64,000 nt of DNA from Bacillota bacterium. Lineage in GTDB: Bacteria; Bacillota; Clostridia; Acetivibrionales; DTU013. The stretch covers positions 8,148 through 72,147 of the forward strand of contig JAEYOM010000020.1 of NCBI GenBank assembly GCA_023411715.1. Direction: 5' to 3'. Positions within the stretch are counted from its first letter, which is position 1; every line of letters starts with the position of its first letter. The translations under genes and the position numbers were made by a program. Under the pieces are notes generated by a model, which was not told the origin of the DNA, searched no databases, and worked only from the letters and a program-made list of their open reading frames with translations. This document shows positions 1 to 9,588 of the stretch, one piece after another.

Positions 1-2349
1 CGACTGAAATACCTCGCACGAGGACATCGTCAGGAAAGCCATCGTCATACCGGTGATGTGATCCTGCCTGCTGCCGATCATGTAAGAGACCAGTGTAAGC
101 GCCGCGATGACTATGCCCTGGTAAATCACGTTCACGGCGAGCCCTCCGGCAAAGATCCCTTCCTTTGCACTGCGGGGCGGTTTACGCATGATATCTTCCT
201 CGGCGTTTTCCATTCCCAGCGCTATGGCGGGCAGCGTATCGGTCACAAGGTTGATCCAGAGTATATGGATAGGCGAAAACAGTCGGAAATTCATAAGCGT
301 GGCCACAAACAGTGCCACTACCTCGCTTAGGTTCGAAGAGAGCAGGAATTGTATCGCCTTGCGGATGTTGTCATAGATCCTGCGGCCTTCCTCCACGGCA
401 TAAACGATTGAAGCGAAGTTGTCGTCCGCCAGCACCATATCCGAAACATTCTTGGAAACGTCCGTCCCCGTGATGCCCATTCCGACGCCTATATCGGCCG
501 ATTTCAAAGCCGGTGCATCATTTACGCCGTCGCCCGTCATCGCAGTGATCCTGCTGAGCTTTTTCCACATTCTTACGATCCTGACCTTGTGTTCAGGCTG
601 TACTCTTGCATAGACGCCATAGCTGTGTATGTTTTTTTCAAACTGCTGATCCGACAGCTCCTCCAGTTCAAGTCCGGTGATAGCCTGACTGTCATCGGTT
701 ATTATACCAAGCTCCTTTGCGATGGCAATTGCCGTGACCTTATGGTCACCGGTGATCATGACAGGCTTGATCCCGGCTTCGCGGCATTTTTCTATGGCTG
801 CTTTCACTTCAGGCCTTACAGGATCTATCATGCCCACGAGGCCGATAAATGTTAGCTCCTTCTCAAGGCTGTCAGGTGATGTATTTTCAGGCAGCCGGTC
901 CGCTATTCTGAGAGCCGAGCCAAGTACTCGCAAGGCTTTACCCGCCATCCTCCTGTTCTCGTCAAGTATCATCGTCCTCATATCGTCAGTCAGAGGAACC
1001 GTTCCCTCCGTCGTCAGCATATGGGTGCAATTTCTGAGCAGTTCATCCGGCGCGCCCTTCGTATACTGGACGTATTTGCCGTCGGGATCGTTGTGTACCG
1101 TGGACATCATTTTCCTTACGGAATCAAAAGGCGCTTCTGCCAGGCGTGGCATTATATCGATGAGCTCTGTCTTGTTGATGCCCTGCTCGAGAGCGAACCG
1201 GACAAGCGCGCTTTCCGTGGGTTCGCCTACGATCTCGCCGTTATCGCCCGATATGGACGCGTCATTGCAGAGTGCCATGGAAATGGCCAATCTGCGCGTA
1301 TCTCCGAATGTGTCTACCACTGTCATTTTATTCTGGGTCAGCGTGCCCGTCTTATCAGAGCATATGACCTGTGTACACCCTAGGGTTTCAACGGCTGTGA
1401 GTTTTCTGATGATCGCATTGCGTTTTGACATCTTCGTAACGCCGATAGAAAGTACTACTGTGACGACCGCCACAAGTCCCTCCGGTATCGCTGCAACCGC
1501 GAGACTTATAGCCACCAGGAACATGTCAAGGACATTACTGCCCGAAAAGCCTCCGTTTTGCAGCACGCCAAAAATAAATATGAATATGCTTATGCCAAGA
1601 ACACAGATGCTGAGAATGCGGCTCAAACCTGCAAGGGTCTTCTGCAGCGGCGTTTTGTCATCGTTTGTATTCGAAAGTATTCCGGCTATTTTACCCATTT
1701 CAGTGGACATACCCGTCTCGACAATGACGCCCTCGCCGCGGCCGTAAACGACGTTGGTGCCCATATAAGCCATATTATGCCGGTCTCCGAGCGGTACATC
1801 CTTCTCAGTTTTCTCAAGCGCATGGCTGAATTTTTCCGTCGGCACCGATTCGCCCGTCAGTGAAGCTTCTTCTATTTTAAGGCTGGCGGCAGTGGTAAGC
1901 CTCATATCGGCAGGCACGGCGTCCCCTGCCTCGAGCAGCACGATATCGCCGGGCACCACTTCTTCCGATTTGATCTGAACTATATGCCCGCCCCTTCTGA
2001 CTTTAGAAAAAGGCGAAGACATTCTCTGGAGCGCTTCGATGGCCTTCTCGGCCTTACCCTCCTGTACGACGCCAAGGACCGAATTCAAGACTACGACGAC
2101 AAGTATTATGACCATATCGGCGAGTTCACCGACAACGCCCGAAATGATTGCAGCAGCTATCAGAACAATCACCATCGGGTCTTTCATCTGGTCAAGGAAG
2201 CGAAGCAATAACGGTTTCTTTTTGCCTTCGGCAAGTTTGTTCCTGCCGTATTTTACGAGCCTTTCCTCCGCAATTTTGGCATCAAGGCCGTTCTCTGATG
2301 TTTCCTGTGCCTGAAGTACAGTACTTGTATCTTCAAAATAATGTTTCAT
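1..2349 (-). CDS. Ca2+-transporting P-type ATPase (3' end beyond window)
   Basis: An ATP-driven pump of the type IIA (SERCA/PMR1-like) P-type ATPases, expected to export Ca2+ (possibly Mn2+) across the cell membrane. 783 codons are visible and the C-terminal membrane helices lie beyond the left edge; relatives are about 870-900 residues. In order I see a cytoplasmic N-terminus, the first membrane pair, the actuator motif TGES, the fourth-helix ion-site motif AAIPEGL, the phosphorylation motif SDKTGTLT, the nucleotide-binding KGAPDELL, the hinge TGDGVNDAP, and the start of the C-terminal membrane part. The start is ATG at 2349, with an AAAGGG ribosome site 8 nt upstream. It is divergent from the TetR gene at 2603, which could control it. 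The family is certain; the exact ion is inferred. Confidence 0.93.
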   Translation of the reverse strand, partial: MKHYFEDTSTVLQAQETSENGLDAKIAEERLVKYGRNKLAEGKKKPLLLRFLDQMKDPMVIVLIAAAIISGVVGELADMVIILVVVVLNSVLGVVQEGKAEKAIEALQRMSSPFSKVRRGGHIVQIKSEEVVPGDIVLLEAGDAVPADMRLTTAASLKIEEASLTGESVPTEKFSHALEKTEKDVPLGDRHNMAYMGTNVVYGRGEGVIVETGMSTEMGKIAGILSNTNDDKTPLQKTLAGLSRILSICVLGISIFIFIFGVLQNGGFSGSNVLDMFLVAISLAVAAIPEGLVAVVTVVLSIGVTKMSKRNAIIRKLTAVETLGCTQVICSDKTGTLTQNKMTVVDTFGDTRRLAISMALCNDASISGDNGEIVGEPTESALVRFALEQGINKTELIDIMPRLAEAPFDSVRKMMSTVHNDPDGKYVQYTKGAPDELLRNCTHMLTTEGTVPLTDDMRTMILDENRRMAGKALRVLGSALRIADRLPENTSPDSLEKELTFIGLVGMIDPVRPEVKAAIEKCREAGIKPVMITGDHKVTAIAIAKELGIITDDSQAITGLELEELSDQQFEKNIHSYGVYARVQPEHKVRIVRMWKKLSRITAMTGDGVNDAPALKSADIGVGMGITGTDVSKNVSDMVLADDNFASIVYAVEEGRRIYDNIRKAIQFLLSSNLSEVVALFVATLMNFRLFSPIHILWINLVTDTLPAIALGMENAEEDIMRKPPRSAKEGIFAGGLAVNVIYQGIVIAALTLVSYMIGSRQDHITGMTMAFLTMSSCEVFQS

Positions 2350-2533
2350 TTTCAAAACCCTTTCATTATCCTTGGAAAATATAATAACATAGTTTCCTTT
2401 AATATAGTATAGACAATCTCCATAAATATTACCGCCAAAACATTGGGATCATGGCAGTTTCCGCTGATTTACAACCAGTTTAGCATGGTGTAATATAGAT
2501 GTTAACCAATATAAATAGTCAACTGTCCTATTT

Positions 2534-2559
2534 TTACACACAATCAACGTTTTGTGTAA
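2534..2559. promoter_or_regulatory. inverted repeat in the ATPase/TetR divergent region
   Basis: Seven-base arms TTACACA (2534-2540) and TGTGTAA (2553-2559) form a perfect inverted repeat 44 bp before the TetR start, in the intergenic region shared with the divergent ATPase gene. TetR proteins usually bind such dyads near their own promoter, so this is a candidate operator. The role is inferred from position only. Confidence 0.4.
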
Positions 2560-2602
2560 TTTTCACTGGATTTAGACGTCGGGACGGAAGGAAGTGTGAT
2601 CA

Positions 2603-3154
2603 TTGTCAAAGCCAGAGCTTACCAAACAACTGCTGGCCGATACGCTGAAATCGATAATGCAGAAAAAGCCGCTGGATAGGATAAGCGTTCAGGATATAGT
2701 CAGCAGCTGCGGACTGAACCGTAAGACCTTCTATTACCATTTCAGGGACAAGCAGGAACTGATATGCTGGATCTTTGACAAAGAGTACTCATCGATCGAG
2801 GACCTGAACAATGATAATTCGATCATAGACGAATTGCTGGACCATTTGTATAAAAACAAGGAATTCTATGTAGCAGCGCTGACCTCCGACGTGCAGAACA
2901 ATCTGCGCGACCATTTTTACGCTATTGTATACGACGCTATAATGCAGTCCATCAAGAAACACCCAGAATCCGCCAGGATGCCCGCCGACGACATGAGAAT
3001 GGCCGCCAGTTATTTCACGAATGCCGTGACGAGCACAGTGGCGCAGTGGGCCCGGGAGGGCATGAGAACGTCTCCCCATGAATACAGCAAAGTTTTATAT
3101 CCTATGACTAATGACTGTCTGGATTTCATAATTCAACAATATTCAAAAAGATAA
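2603..3154 (+). CDS. TetR/AcrR family transcriptional regulator
   Basis: A 183-residue DNA-binding regulator. The N-terminal helix-turn-helix (roughly residues 8-50) has the typical pattern ending in the recognition helix GLNRKTFYYHFRDKQEL. The C-terminal half resembles the TetR_C_8 type seen in DhaS-like regulators. The start is TTG at 2603, about 8-12 nt after GGAAGGA; the nearby GTG codons at 2594 and 2596 are out of frame or meet a stop. The gene is divergent from the P-type ATPase. The ligand is unknown, and control of the ATPase is only suggested by position. Confidence 0.85.
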   Translation: MSKPELTKQLLADTLKSIMQKKPLDRISVQDIVSSCGLNRKTFYYHFRDKQELICWIFDKEYSSIEDLNNDNSIIDELLDHLYKNKEFYVAALTSDVQNNLRDHFYAIVYDAIMQSIKKHPESARMPADDMRMAASYFTNAVTSTVAQWAREGMRTSPHEYSKVLYPMTNDCLDFIIQQYSKR

Positions 3155-3173
3155 CGGGTCTGCCCTACTGTTT

Positions 3174-3799
3174 TTATCCTGCTGCCAGCCTATAACACGC
3201 GAGCGCACGGTCAAGAAGTATCAGTACATCGCTTGAACTCACAAGGCCTCTGATATGAGTACACGCAGCGCCAAGCTCCGAATCGGAAGCAAGACGTTTC
3301 CACGTTATCCCAAGATAGCCGGAACGATCGATGTCGCTGCTTTCATAAATCAGAAGGCCTTTACGCTCTGCAACTGCTACTACCTGGTTCATTAGTTTCT
3401 CAGCTTCACCAATCTGCAAGGCCGGTCCCTTCAATATTTCTGAAGACAGCTCACTCGCCTGTCTGAGCATAGTCTGCGGAATTTATTCTGCATGAATGTT
3501 AGCATCTGGTCGTTGGAGTATTCGGCCTTGCCATCATCCTGGATGTTGTTTATTACAATGGTTATATCAAGAGTAATTGTAGGAGTTCTGAACCTTGGAA
3601 CGGGAACATGCTTGAGATACTGGTCCCCGGCATAAATCTCAGCCAGTCTGACCGCCTCGCTTCCCCAACCCCATCTTGCTTTCGCCTCAAGCCCCGCATC
3701 AATTTTGAACTGGGAGTCAACCTGCTTATATTCCATTGAATAAATTTTTACAATGCAAGATATATGTGAGAACATGGCCGCATAAAAACTGCTGCTCAC
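3174..3799 (-). pseudogene. hypothetical protein split by a frameshift
   Basis: Two overlapping reading frames appear to be halves of one protein. The upstream part (3799 down to about 3475) ends in an unlikely basic run. The downstream part (from 3470 to 3174) continues in another frame with natural-looking helical sequence (ASELSSEILKGP..., KLMNQVVAVAERKGLL). The break falls near 3470-3485. I recognise no domain. The start is unclear: ATG 3736 gives a more ordinary N-terminus than ATG 3799, but neither has a good ribosome site. A sequencing error or a real frameshift fit equally well. Confidence 0.5.
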
Positions 3800-3899
3800 C
3801 GACGGTAAACAGCAGTCTAAAAATTCTTCAACTTTTTCATTGTCCTCTTGACGGGTAGCACAGCAGGATTCAAATCCCCCGGTCTTTTCATATCGAGCG

Positions 3900-6431
3900 C
3901 TACGCGGTTACAATGCGGCTTTCAGCCTGCAAGCCAAGTTTTTCCACGCCCCATTCGCGCATCTTGTATTTCATTATCTTGCCTGCCGCGTTCATCGGGA
4001 ATTCAGTCACAAATTCAACATAACGCGGTGTTTTATGCTTTGCCATGTTTGAACGGCAATATTCCTTCAGTTCATCCGCCGTGATTTCAACGCCGTCCTT
4101 CGGGATGACGCATGCCATTATTTCCTCGCCGTACTGCTTGTCGGGTACGCCAATAACCTGCACATCCTTTACTTTCGGGTGATGATATATAAAATCTTCT
4201 ATTTCCTTCGGGTATATGTTTTCTCCGCCGCGTATTATCATATCCTTGATACGGCCTGTAATCTTATAATACCCATTCTCGTCCACCCTTGCGAGGTCGC
4301 CCGTATGAAGCCAGCCGTTTTCATCTATGGCCGCCGCGGTCGCTTCGGGCATTTTATAATAGCCCTTCATTATATTGTAGCCCCTCGCGACAAATTCTCC
4401 GTCCACATTGGGAGGCAGCTCCCTGTTCGTCTCGGGATCGACGATCCTGCACTCGACTCCGGGCAGCGCTCGTCCGACCGTGTTGACACGCAGTTCTATG
4501 GAGTCTTCCACGCGGGTTTGCGTGCAGCCGGGCGAGGATTCGGTCTGACCGAACACGATCGTGATCTGCGACATGTTCATCTTGTCCACGACTTCCTGCA
4601 TATACTTGACAGGACAAGGGCTCCCAGCCATTATACCGGTCCTCATATACGAGAAATCGGTCTTCGGGAAATCCTCATGTTCGAGCATCGCGATGAACAT
4701 CGTCGGAACGCCGTGGAAAGCCGTTATTTTCTCCTTGTTGATGCAATCGAGCGACTGCCTCGGAGAAAAATACGGTATAGGGGACATCGTTACGCCGTGG
4801 GTCATCGATGCAGTCATTGCCAGCACCATTCCGAAGCAGTGGAACATGGGCACATGTATCATCATGCGGTCAGCGGTGGAAAGATCCATACAATCGCCGA
4901 TGCACTTTCCGTTGTTCACCACGTTGTAATGCGTGAGCATTACGCCTTTGGGAAAGCCCGTGGTACCCGAGGTATACTGCATGTTGCAGACGTCGTGCCT
5001 GTTGAGCGACAGAGCTCGGCGGTAAACCTCCTCGACAGGCGTCGTGTCAGCCATTGCGACCGCATTGTCCCATGTCAGGCAGCCCTTCTGCTTCGAATCT
5101 ACAGTAATAATATTGCGCAGGAACGGCAGCCTCTTTATATGCAGCGGTTTGCCGGCTTCCGCGGTTTCGAGCTCGGGGCACAATTCCTTTATTATTTCCA
5201 CATAATTTGAATCCTTGTAACCGTCTATCATGACCAGCGTGTGCGTATCGGACTGCCTCAGCAGATACTCCGCCTCATATATCTTATAAGCCGTATTGAC
5301 CGTGACAAGCACTGCGCCTATTTTTGTAACGGCCCAGAACGTAATGTACCACTGGGGTACGTTGGTAGCCCAGATAGATACATGATCCCCCGGTTTTACG
5401 CCGAGAGCTATGAGCGCGCGCGCAAAGGTGTCGACATCGTCCCTGAATTCGGAGTAGGTTCTGGTATAGTCCATCGTTGTATAACGGAACGCGTACTGGT
5501 TCGGAAATTCATCGACGATACGGTCCAGTACCTGCGGGAAGGTCAGGTCGATCAACGAATCCTTTTCCCATACGAATTGACCCGTCTTTGCACTATTGTA
5601 AAACAGGCGGCCTCTCTGTGTCCCCTTTTCCATGTATGTGCCCATGAAATTCATAAAATGCGGGAAGACGACGCCTGCGTCGCTTAAATCGCTGGCCCAG
5701 CGCTTCACCCATTCCAGCGAAACATAGCCTTCGTAGTTTATAGACCGCAGGGCGCGCATAAAATCGTCTATTGGCAGGTCTCCTTCGCCCATAAGCCTGT
5801 AGGATATCTTTCCGTTTTCGATGACTGAATCCTTCACATGGACATATTTTATATACGCGCCGAGGTTTTGAACGGTTTTCCCGGCTTTTTCACCGGCGAA
5901 ACGGTAAGGGTGGTGAACGTCCCACAGAGCACCTACCGAATCGCTGGCCACAGCATTGAGCAGGCTGCCCAGCCGATCGGTATTCGCATATACGCCGTTT
6001 GTTTCCACAAGCAGCGTGACACCCTTTTCTTCGGCTATAGGGGCAAGGCGTTTCAGGGCGGATATGACGGCTTCATCGTCCACCTCGCCGTCCTCCTGAG
6101 GCTCCAGGTCTCCGAGTATCCTTATATACGGCGTTTTCAATTTGGCGGCAAGATCGATATATTGTATGATCTCATCGCAGTTTTTCTCATCGTTTTTCTT
6201 GAACTTCAGACAACAGCCGGAGGACAGGCATGGTATCTCCAGCCTTAATTCCGCTAGTTTCTTTACGGTATTGGGAAGCTGCTGCTCCGTAAAAGGCTGC
6301 GCCTGCACTGCAAATATGTCTTTCCCGAGTCCACGGATCTCGATACCGTCAAAACCGAGATCCTTAGCCATGGAGTAAATGTCCGGCCAGTCGAAGTCCG
6401 GGCATCCCAGTGTGGAAAATGCGATTTTCAT
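3900..6431 (-). CDS. fusion: sugar-phosphate isomerase/epimerase-like TIM barrel + AMP-dependent acyl-CoA synthetase
   Basis: An 843-residue two-domain protein. Residues 1 to about 265 form a xylose-isomerase-like (AP endonuclease 2 superfamily) TIM barrel with the expected metal ligands: Glu143 in LLVETNG, Asp171 in WDVHHPYR, His198 in VHVKD and Glu240 in VSLEW. Residues from about 285 to 843 form a complete acyl-CoA synthetase. It has the AMP-binding loop YTSGTTGFPKG at 486-496, the FGQTE motif, HTGD, the hinge GRIKDMIIRGGENIYP and a C-terminal catalytic Lys in AAGKIMK. The ligase would activate a carboxylic acid with ATP and CoA; the barrel's substrate is unknown. The start at ATG 6431 is set by GGGAGGG 7 nt upstream, in preference to ATG 6470. 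It is a single-gene unit with its own promoter and T-box. The domains are certain; the acid is not known. Confidence 0.9.
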   Translation of the reverse strand: MKIAFSTLGCPDFDWPDIYSMAKDLGFDGIEIRGLGKDIFAVQAQPFTEQQLPNTVKKLAELRLEIPCLSSGCCLKFKKNDEKNCDEIIQYIDLAAKLKTPYIRILGDLEPQEDGEVDDEAVISALKRLAPIAEEKGVTLLVETNGVYANTDRLGSLLNAVASDSVGALWDVHHPYRFAGEKAGKTVQNLGAYIKYVHVKDSVIENGKISYRLMGEGDLPIDDFMRALRSINYEGYVSLEWVKRWASDLSDAGVVFPHFMNFMGTYMEKGTQRGRLFYNSAKTGQFVWEKDSLIDLTFPQVLDRIVDEFPNQYAFRYTTMDYTRTYSEFRDDVDTFARALIALGVKPGDHVSIWATNVPQWYITFWAVTKIGAVLVTVNTAYKIYEAEYLLRQSDTHTLVMIDGYKDSNYVEIIKELCPELETAEAGKPLHIKRLPFLRNIITVDSKQKGCLTWDNAVAMADTTPVEEVYRRALSLNRHDVCNMQYTSGTTGFPKGVMLTHYNVVNNGKCIGDCMDLSTADRMMIHVPMFHCFGMVLAMTASMTHGVTMSPIPYFSPRQSLDCINKEKITAFHGVPTMFIAMLEHEDFPKTDFSYMRTGIMAGSPCPVKYMQEVVDKMNMSQITIVFGQTESSPGCTQTRVEDSIELRVNTVGRALPGVECRIVDPETNRELPPNVDGEFVARGYNIMKGYYKMPEATAAAIDENGWLHTGDLARVDENGYYKITGRIKDMIIRGGENIYPKEIEDFIYHHPKVKDVQVIGVPDKQYGEEIMACVIPKDGVEITADELKEYCRSNMAKHKTPRYVEFVTEFPMNAAGKIMKYKMREWGVEKLGLQAESRIVTA

Positions 6432-6507
6432 AATGAACCCTCCCGATACAACTAAAGGTTTAGTTTTCAACCATCACTGCCTGCATAGGCTGGTGCCTTA
6501 AAGAATC

Positions 6508-6810
6508 AAAAAAGCCTCCGTCAGCTGACATTCCTGTCAGAGACGAAAGCTTTAATTTCCGCGGTACCACTCCGTTTGGTATAGATATACCCTCTTTACG
6601 GCATCGGTCAGTTTAACTGATGAATGCCTTCCCGTTGTAACGGCGGGAGACCCGTTCACACCTACTTGCCTTTTATGTAGTCAATATAAGGCTTTCAGCT
6701 GACTGCTCAAGGGTGAGCCACTTCCCCGTTTGCGCGCTGTTTCGCAGCATCCAACAGCTCTCTGTTGCGCAATCTCCGGTGTGTTATCCCTATCAACGCA
6801 TTTATCTTTT
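6508..6810 (-). promoter_or_regulatory. T-box riboswitch leader of the fusion gene
   Basis: A tRNA-sensing leader read on the minus strand. It has the T-box core GTGGTACCGCGG (plus-strand 6558-6570), a stem I with an AGAGAG bulge and GGATG terminal-loop motif, and a terminator (6508-6553) of paired TGACA/TGTCA segments followed by six Ts. The specifier loop reads GGAAGTGGCTC (plus-strand 6715-6725). Aligning the GAA before the codon with the trp leader in this window gives GTG (Val, 6719-6721). A one-base shift gives TGG (Trp, 6718-6720). Uncharged tRNA would relieve termination upstream of the CoA ligase fusion. The class is clear; the amino acid is not settled. Confidence 0.88.
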
Positions 6811-6816
6811 TTTAGT

Positions 6817-6845
6817 AGGGTACCAGATTCAGTCCATTTTGTCAA
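6817..6845 (-). promoter_or_regulatory. promoter of the T-box/fusion transcript
   Basis: A -35 TTGACA (6845-6840) and a -10 TACCCT (6822-6817) are separated by 17 bp on the minus strand, just upstream of stem I of the T-box. Confidence 0.7.
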
Positions 6846-6989
6846 GTAAATAGCCATATTTAAAATCGTAAAAAACCTGACTGGAATATAACGGATCAAC
6901 CAAGTATACAGGTGAATTTTTACAGTAAAAACGGGTACGCTATAGGTAAACATCAAATACCGTTAGGAAAACAGACGAAAGGTTCTTAA

Positions 6990-8603
6990 ATGGAAAACAA
7001 ACCGATACTTCTCATTGGATTTTACAACACAAAGGCGCTGGGCGTCAGATTTCTGGAAAGGTCGCTCATAAAGTCCGGCTTTACCGTGTATACTCTGTTT
7101 TTAAAGGAGTTCAACAGTATCAGGCCCGAAGAGATCACCGATACGGAGCTTCAGCTTGTAAAAAAGGTAGTGGCTGAACTGGATCCGGGACTTATTGGCC
7201 TCAGTGTAATGTCCTCATTATATATCGAGAGCGTTATCACGGTGAATGACTTCCTTCGCTCAGGTTTTTCCATTCCGATAGTCTGGGGCGGAGTGTTTGC
7301 GACATTGTTTCCGGACAAGGCTCTGCGTCATGCCGACTTTGTATTGCGTGGAGAAGGCGAGGATGCGATGGTTGAGTTGGCCGGCGCCATACTTGGCGGA
7401 AAGCATTATAAAGGCATAAAGAATCTTGCCTGCAGTGAGCCGGTATATGAAGCTTCTCTGCATGCCGGCCGGAAATACATGGGCACGTCCGGAGGGATAA
7501 ATCCATCCGGATCCATTGTCATAAACGAGCTACGCCCCCTTAACGAAACGCTTGATACCTACGGCTACCCGATTATCGGCCTTAAAAACAAATTTATCAT
7601 AAACGGTAACAGGCTAATAAACGAAGATCCTCTCACCCGGTCGATAAGTTACGAAACACTGGCGTCCAGAGGCTGTCCGTTCGCATGTTCATATTGCTCT
7701 TCCATCAATCTAAGGAGGCTTTATTCGGGAAAAGGAAAATATGTGCGTTACAGAAGCGTCGAAAGTGTCATAAGCGAACTCGAAGAGGCGCTGGCCCATA
7801 TGAAACGGCTTAAGGTAATAAGATTCTGGGACGAAATATTTCCGGATGAAAAAGATTGGATAGATAAATTCGCGTATGAGTATAAAACAAATATACGGCT
7901 ACCATTCGAAATATGGGGACATCCTTTGAAAACGGATGCCTATGCTGTAAAAAAGCTCGTGGATGCGGGTCTATACAAGGTAGTCATGGGTATACAAAGC
8001 GGATCTCCTTCTATTCGGAGAGACATATTCCACCGCGGCGAAACGCAGGAGAATATCCTTAATGCAGCCCGAGTCTTAAGCGAACTGAAAGTCCCCCATA
8101 TAATATATGATTTTATGCTGCGCCATCCATTTGAAAATGAGGAAGACATACGGTCGACATACGAGCTTTGCACAAAACTGGCGAAACCGTTCGAGCTCCA
8201 GCTGCACGGTTTGTATTTCCTGCCCGGCACAGATATCATCAATATCGCGGTCAAAAAAGGCATAGCGGATCAGGCCATGCCGGGAGAAGGCCGCCGCGCC
8301 TCACTTGGCGAGCAGTATAAGGCATATTGGAAATCGGACTGCAATACAAATATGATCAATTTCTGGTATTCCCTCATTTATATCAGCCAATTCAAAACAG
8401 GTGCGCTTTTGGCGGGGTACTTATCAAAAAAGGCTTCTTCAAAATTTATTGTGAATATCGCGTCAAAGCTGCCGATGGCCTATTATCCCGAAGCAGAAAT
8501 CAGGTATTTGCGAAAAAAGGCAACACTGGTCATCAGGGCATATGCTGCAAAGATAGGATTAAAAACGTCAAAAGAAAGTATGATGCAATTAAGCGGGCAA
8601 TAG
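6990..8603 (+). CDS. B12-binding-domain radical SAM protein
   Basis: A 537-residue enzyme with a cobalamin-binding-type N-terminal domain (about residues 5-140; LDPGLIGLSVMSS, VWGGVFATLFP, VLRGEGEDAMVEL). A radical-SAM core with the 4Fe-4S motif CPFACSYC follows, after SYETLASRG. The C-terminal part carries TIM-barrel sequence typical of the family (FWDEIFPDE, GIQSGSPSIRRDIFHRG). This family methylates or rearranges lipids, cofactors or antibiotics; the substrate cannot be read here. ATG 6990 follows AAAGG by 7 nt. It stands alone and is divergent from the T-box unit. Confidence 0.85.
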   Translation: MENKPILLIGFYNTKALGVRFLERSLIKSGFTVYTLFLKEFNSIRPEEITDTELQLVKKVVAELDPGLIGLSVMSSLYIESVITVNDFLRSGFSIPIVWGGVFATLFPDKALRHADFVLRGEGEDAMVELAGAILGGKHYKGIKNLACSEPVYEASLHAGRKYMGTSGGINPSGSIVINELRPLNETLDTYGYPIIGLKNKFIINGNRLINEDPLTRSISYETLASRGCPFACSYCSSINLRRLYSGKGKYVRYRSVESVISELEEALAHMKRLKVIRFWDEIFPDEKDWIDKFAYEYKTNIRLPFEIWGHPLKTDAYAVKKLVDAGLYKVVMGIQSGSPSIRRDIFHRGETQENILNAARVLSELKVPHIIYDFMLRHPFENEEDIRSTYELCTKLAKPFELQLHGLYFLPGTDIINIAVKKGIADQAMPGEGRRASLGEQYKAYWKSDCNTNMINFWYSLIYISQFKTGALLAGYLSKKASSKFIVNIASKLPMAYYPEAEIRYLRKKATLVIRAYAAKIGLKTSKESMMQLSGQ

Positions 8604-8695
8604 TCTTTAAACTAGCCTTCAAGTGCTATTCCCATTAACGGCCTAGTATTATGGCCGCTCAAATGTGAAAGAATGATAATCGGAGGCATCGTCGG

Positions 8696-9583
8696 TTGAT
8701 ACGTACATCAGGGAGAGCATTCAGAAATCTAGTCATATTTCTGGCGATATGTATGATACCTGCATTATACCTGGCGATGGCAAATGCGACTATCGAGCCT
8801 CAGGCGCACATATCCCCGGATTACCCCAGGACAGATATCCTGCCAATTCTGGCAAAAAGCAGACTTTCGGACGCAGACTACAGCACGCTGTTTTTCCAGA
8901 CCGGTCTTGGCAAGCCCGCTATAGATGAATTACTGGCTCACGATCCCGATTCAGCACAGTATATCCAGCGTTTTCAGGATTACTTCTTTAAAGACGTCAG
9001 GTTCATTTGTAAGAACAACAGCCCTGTATCGAAGGAGGAATCCCTGGTGGACGAGCACGGGAATCTGATATACGGTACTGAGTTTGCAACCCTTCACAGC
9101 GGGGACATACTTGTTACAAAGTCGTCGCACACCCTCGGCTGGAGAAACGGGCATTCGGCTCTCGTTATAGATCCTATACGCGGCTTGACACTGGAATCCA
9201 TAGTACTGGGCACCAATTCCTCCGTTCAGGATATCAGGAAATGGCTCAATTATCCGAATTTTATCCTGCTCCGCGCAAAGGACTTTACCGCATATGACCT
9301 TGAAATGATAGCGCGATCCGCGGCAGAAAGGCTGAATGATATCCCGTATAATCTGACTGTGGGTATCTTCAGCCCAAAAGACGCATGTGGATCCTCTAAA
9401 ACATTGCAGGCGAAAATAGCCGGGACACATTGTTCACATCTGGTTTGGCAGGCTTTCAAAAACTTCGGTGCAGATATCGATACGAACGGAGGCATACTCG
9501 TCACACCCAGAGATATAGCAAACAGTACCCGGCTGGAGATAGTCCAGGTCTATGGCGTCGACCCCGGGAACATCTGGCCGTGA
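8696..9583 (+). CDS. exported YiiX/NlpC-P60-like permuted papain-fold hydrolase
   Basis: A 295-residue protein with an N-terminal hydrophobic signal or anchor (about residues 10-30). The catalytic domain resembles the permuted NlpC/P60 (YiiX/YaeF) family. Its likely active-site residues are His in RNGHSALVI and Cys in GTHCSHLVWQAF, with HSGDILV opening the domain. Such proteins cleave amide or ester bonds in the cell envelope. The start is TTG 8696, with CGGAGG ending 9 nt upstream. The C-terminus YGVDPGNIW is repeated just after the stop codon (see the remnant at 9589). Confidence 0.78.
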   Translation: MIRTSGRAFRNLVIFLAICMIPALYLAMANATIEPQAHISPDYPRTDILPILAKSRLSDADYSTLFFQTGLGKPAIDELLAHDPDSAQYIQRFQDYFFKDVRFICKNNSPVSKEESLVDEHGNLIYGTEFATLHSGDILVTKSSHTLGWRNGHSALVIDPIRGLTLESIVLGTNSSVQDIRKWLNYPNFILLRAKDFTAYDLEMIARSAAERLNDIPYNLTVGIFSPKDACGSSKTLQAKIAGTHCSHLVWQAFKNFGADIDTNGGILVTPRDIANSTRLEIVQVYGVDPGNIWP

Positions 9584-9588
9584 GCCGC

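Noticed and set aside
722..1747. 341-codon plus-strand open frame
   Set aside because: It lies antisense to the clear P-type ATPase gene, has no family resemblance, and mirrors the ATPase codon pattern.
3860..3885. tRNA T-arm-like sequence GATTCAAATCCCCC
   Set aside because: No acceptor, D-arm or anticodon arm can be built around it.
4179..5210. 343-codon plus-strand open frame
   Set aside because: Antisense shadow of the acyl-CoA synthetase half of the fusion; composition is rich in His, Arg and Tyr, typical of a shadow frame.
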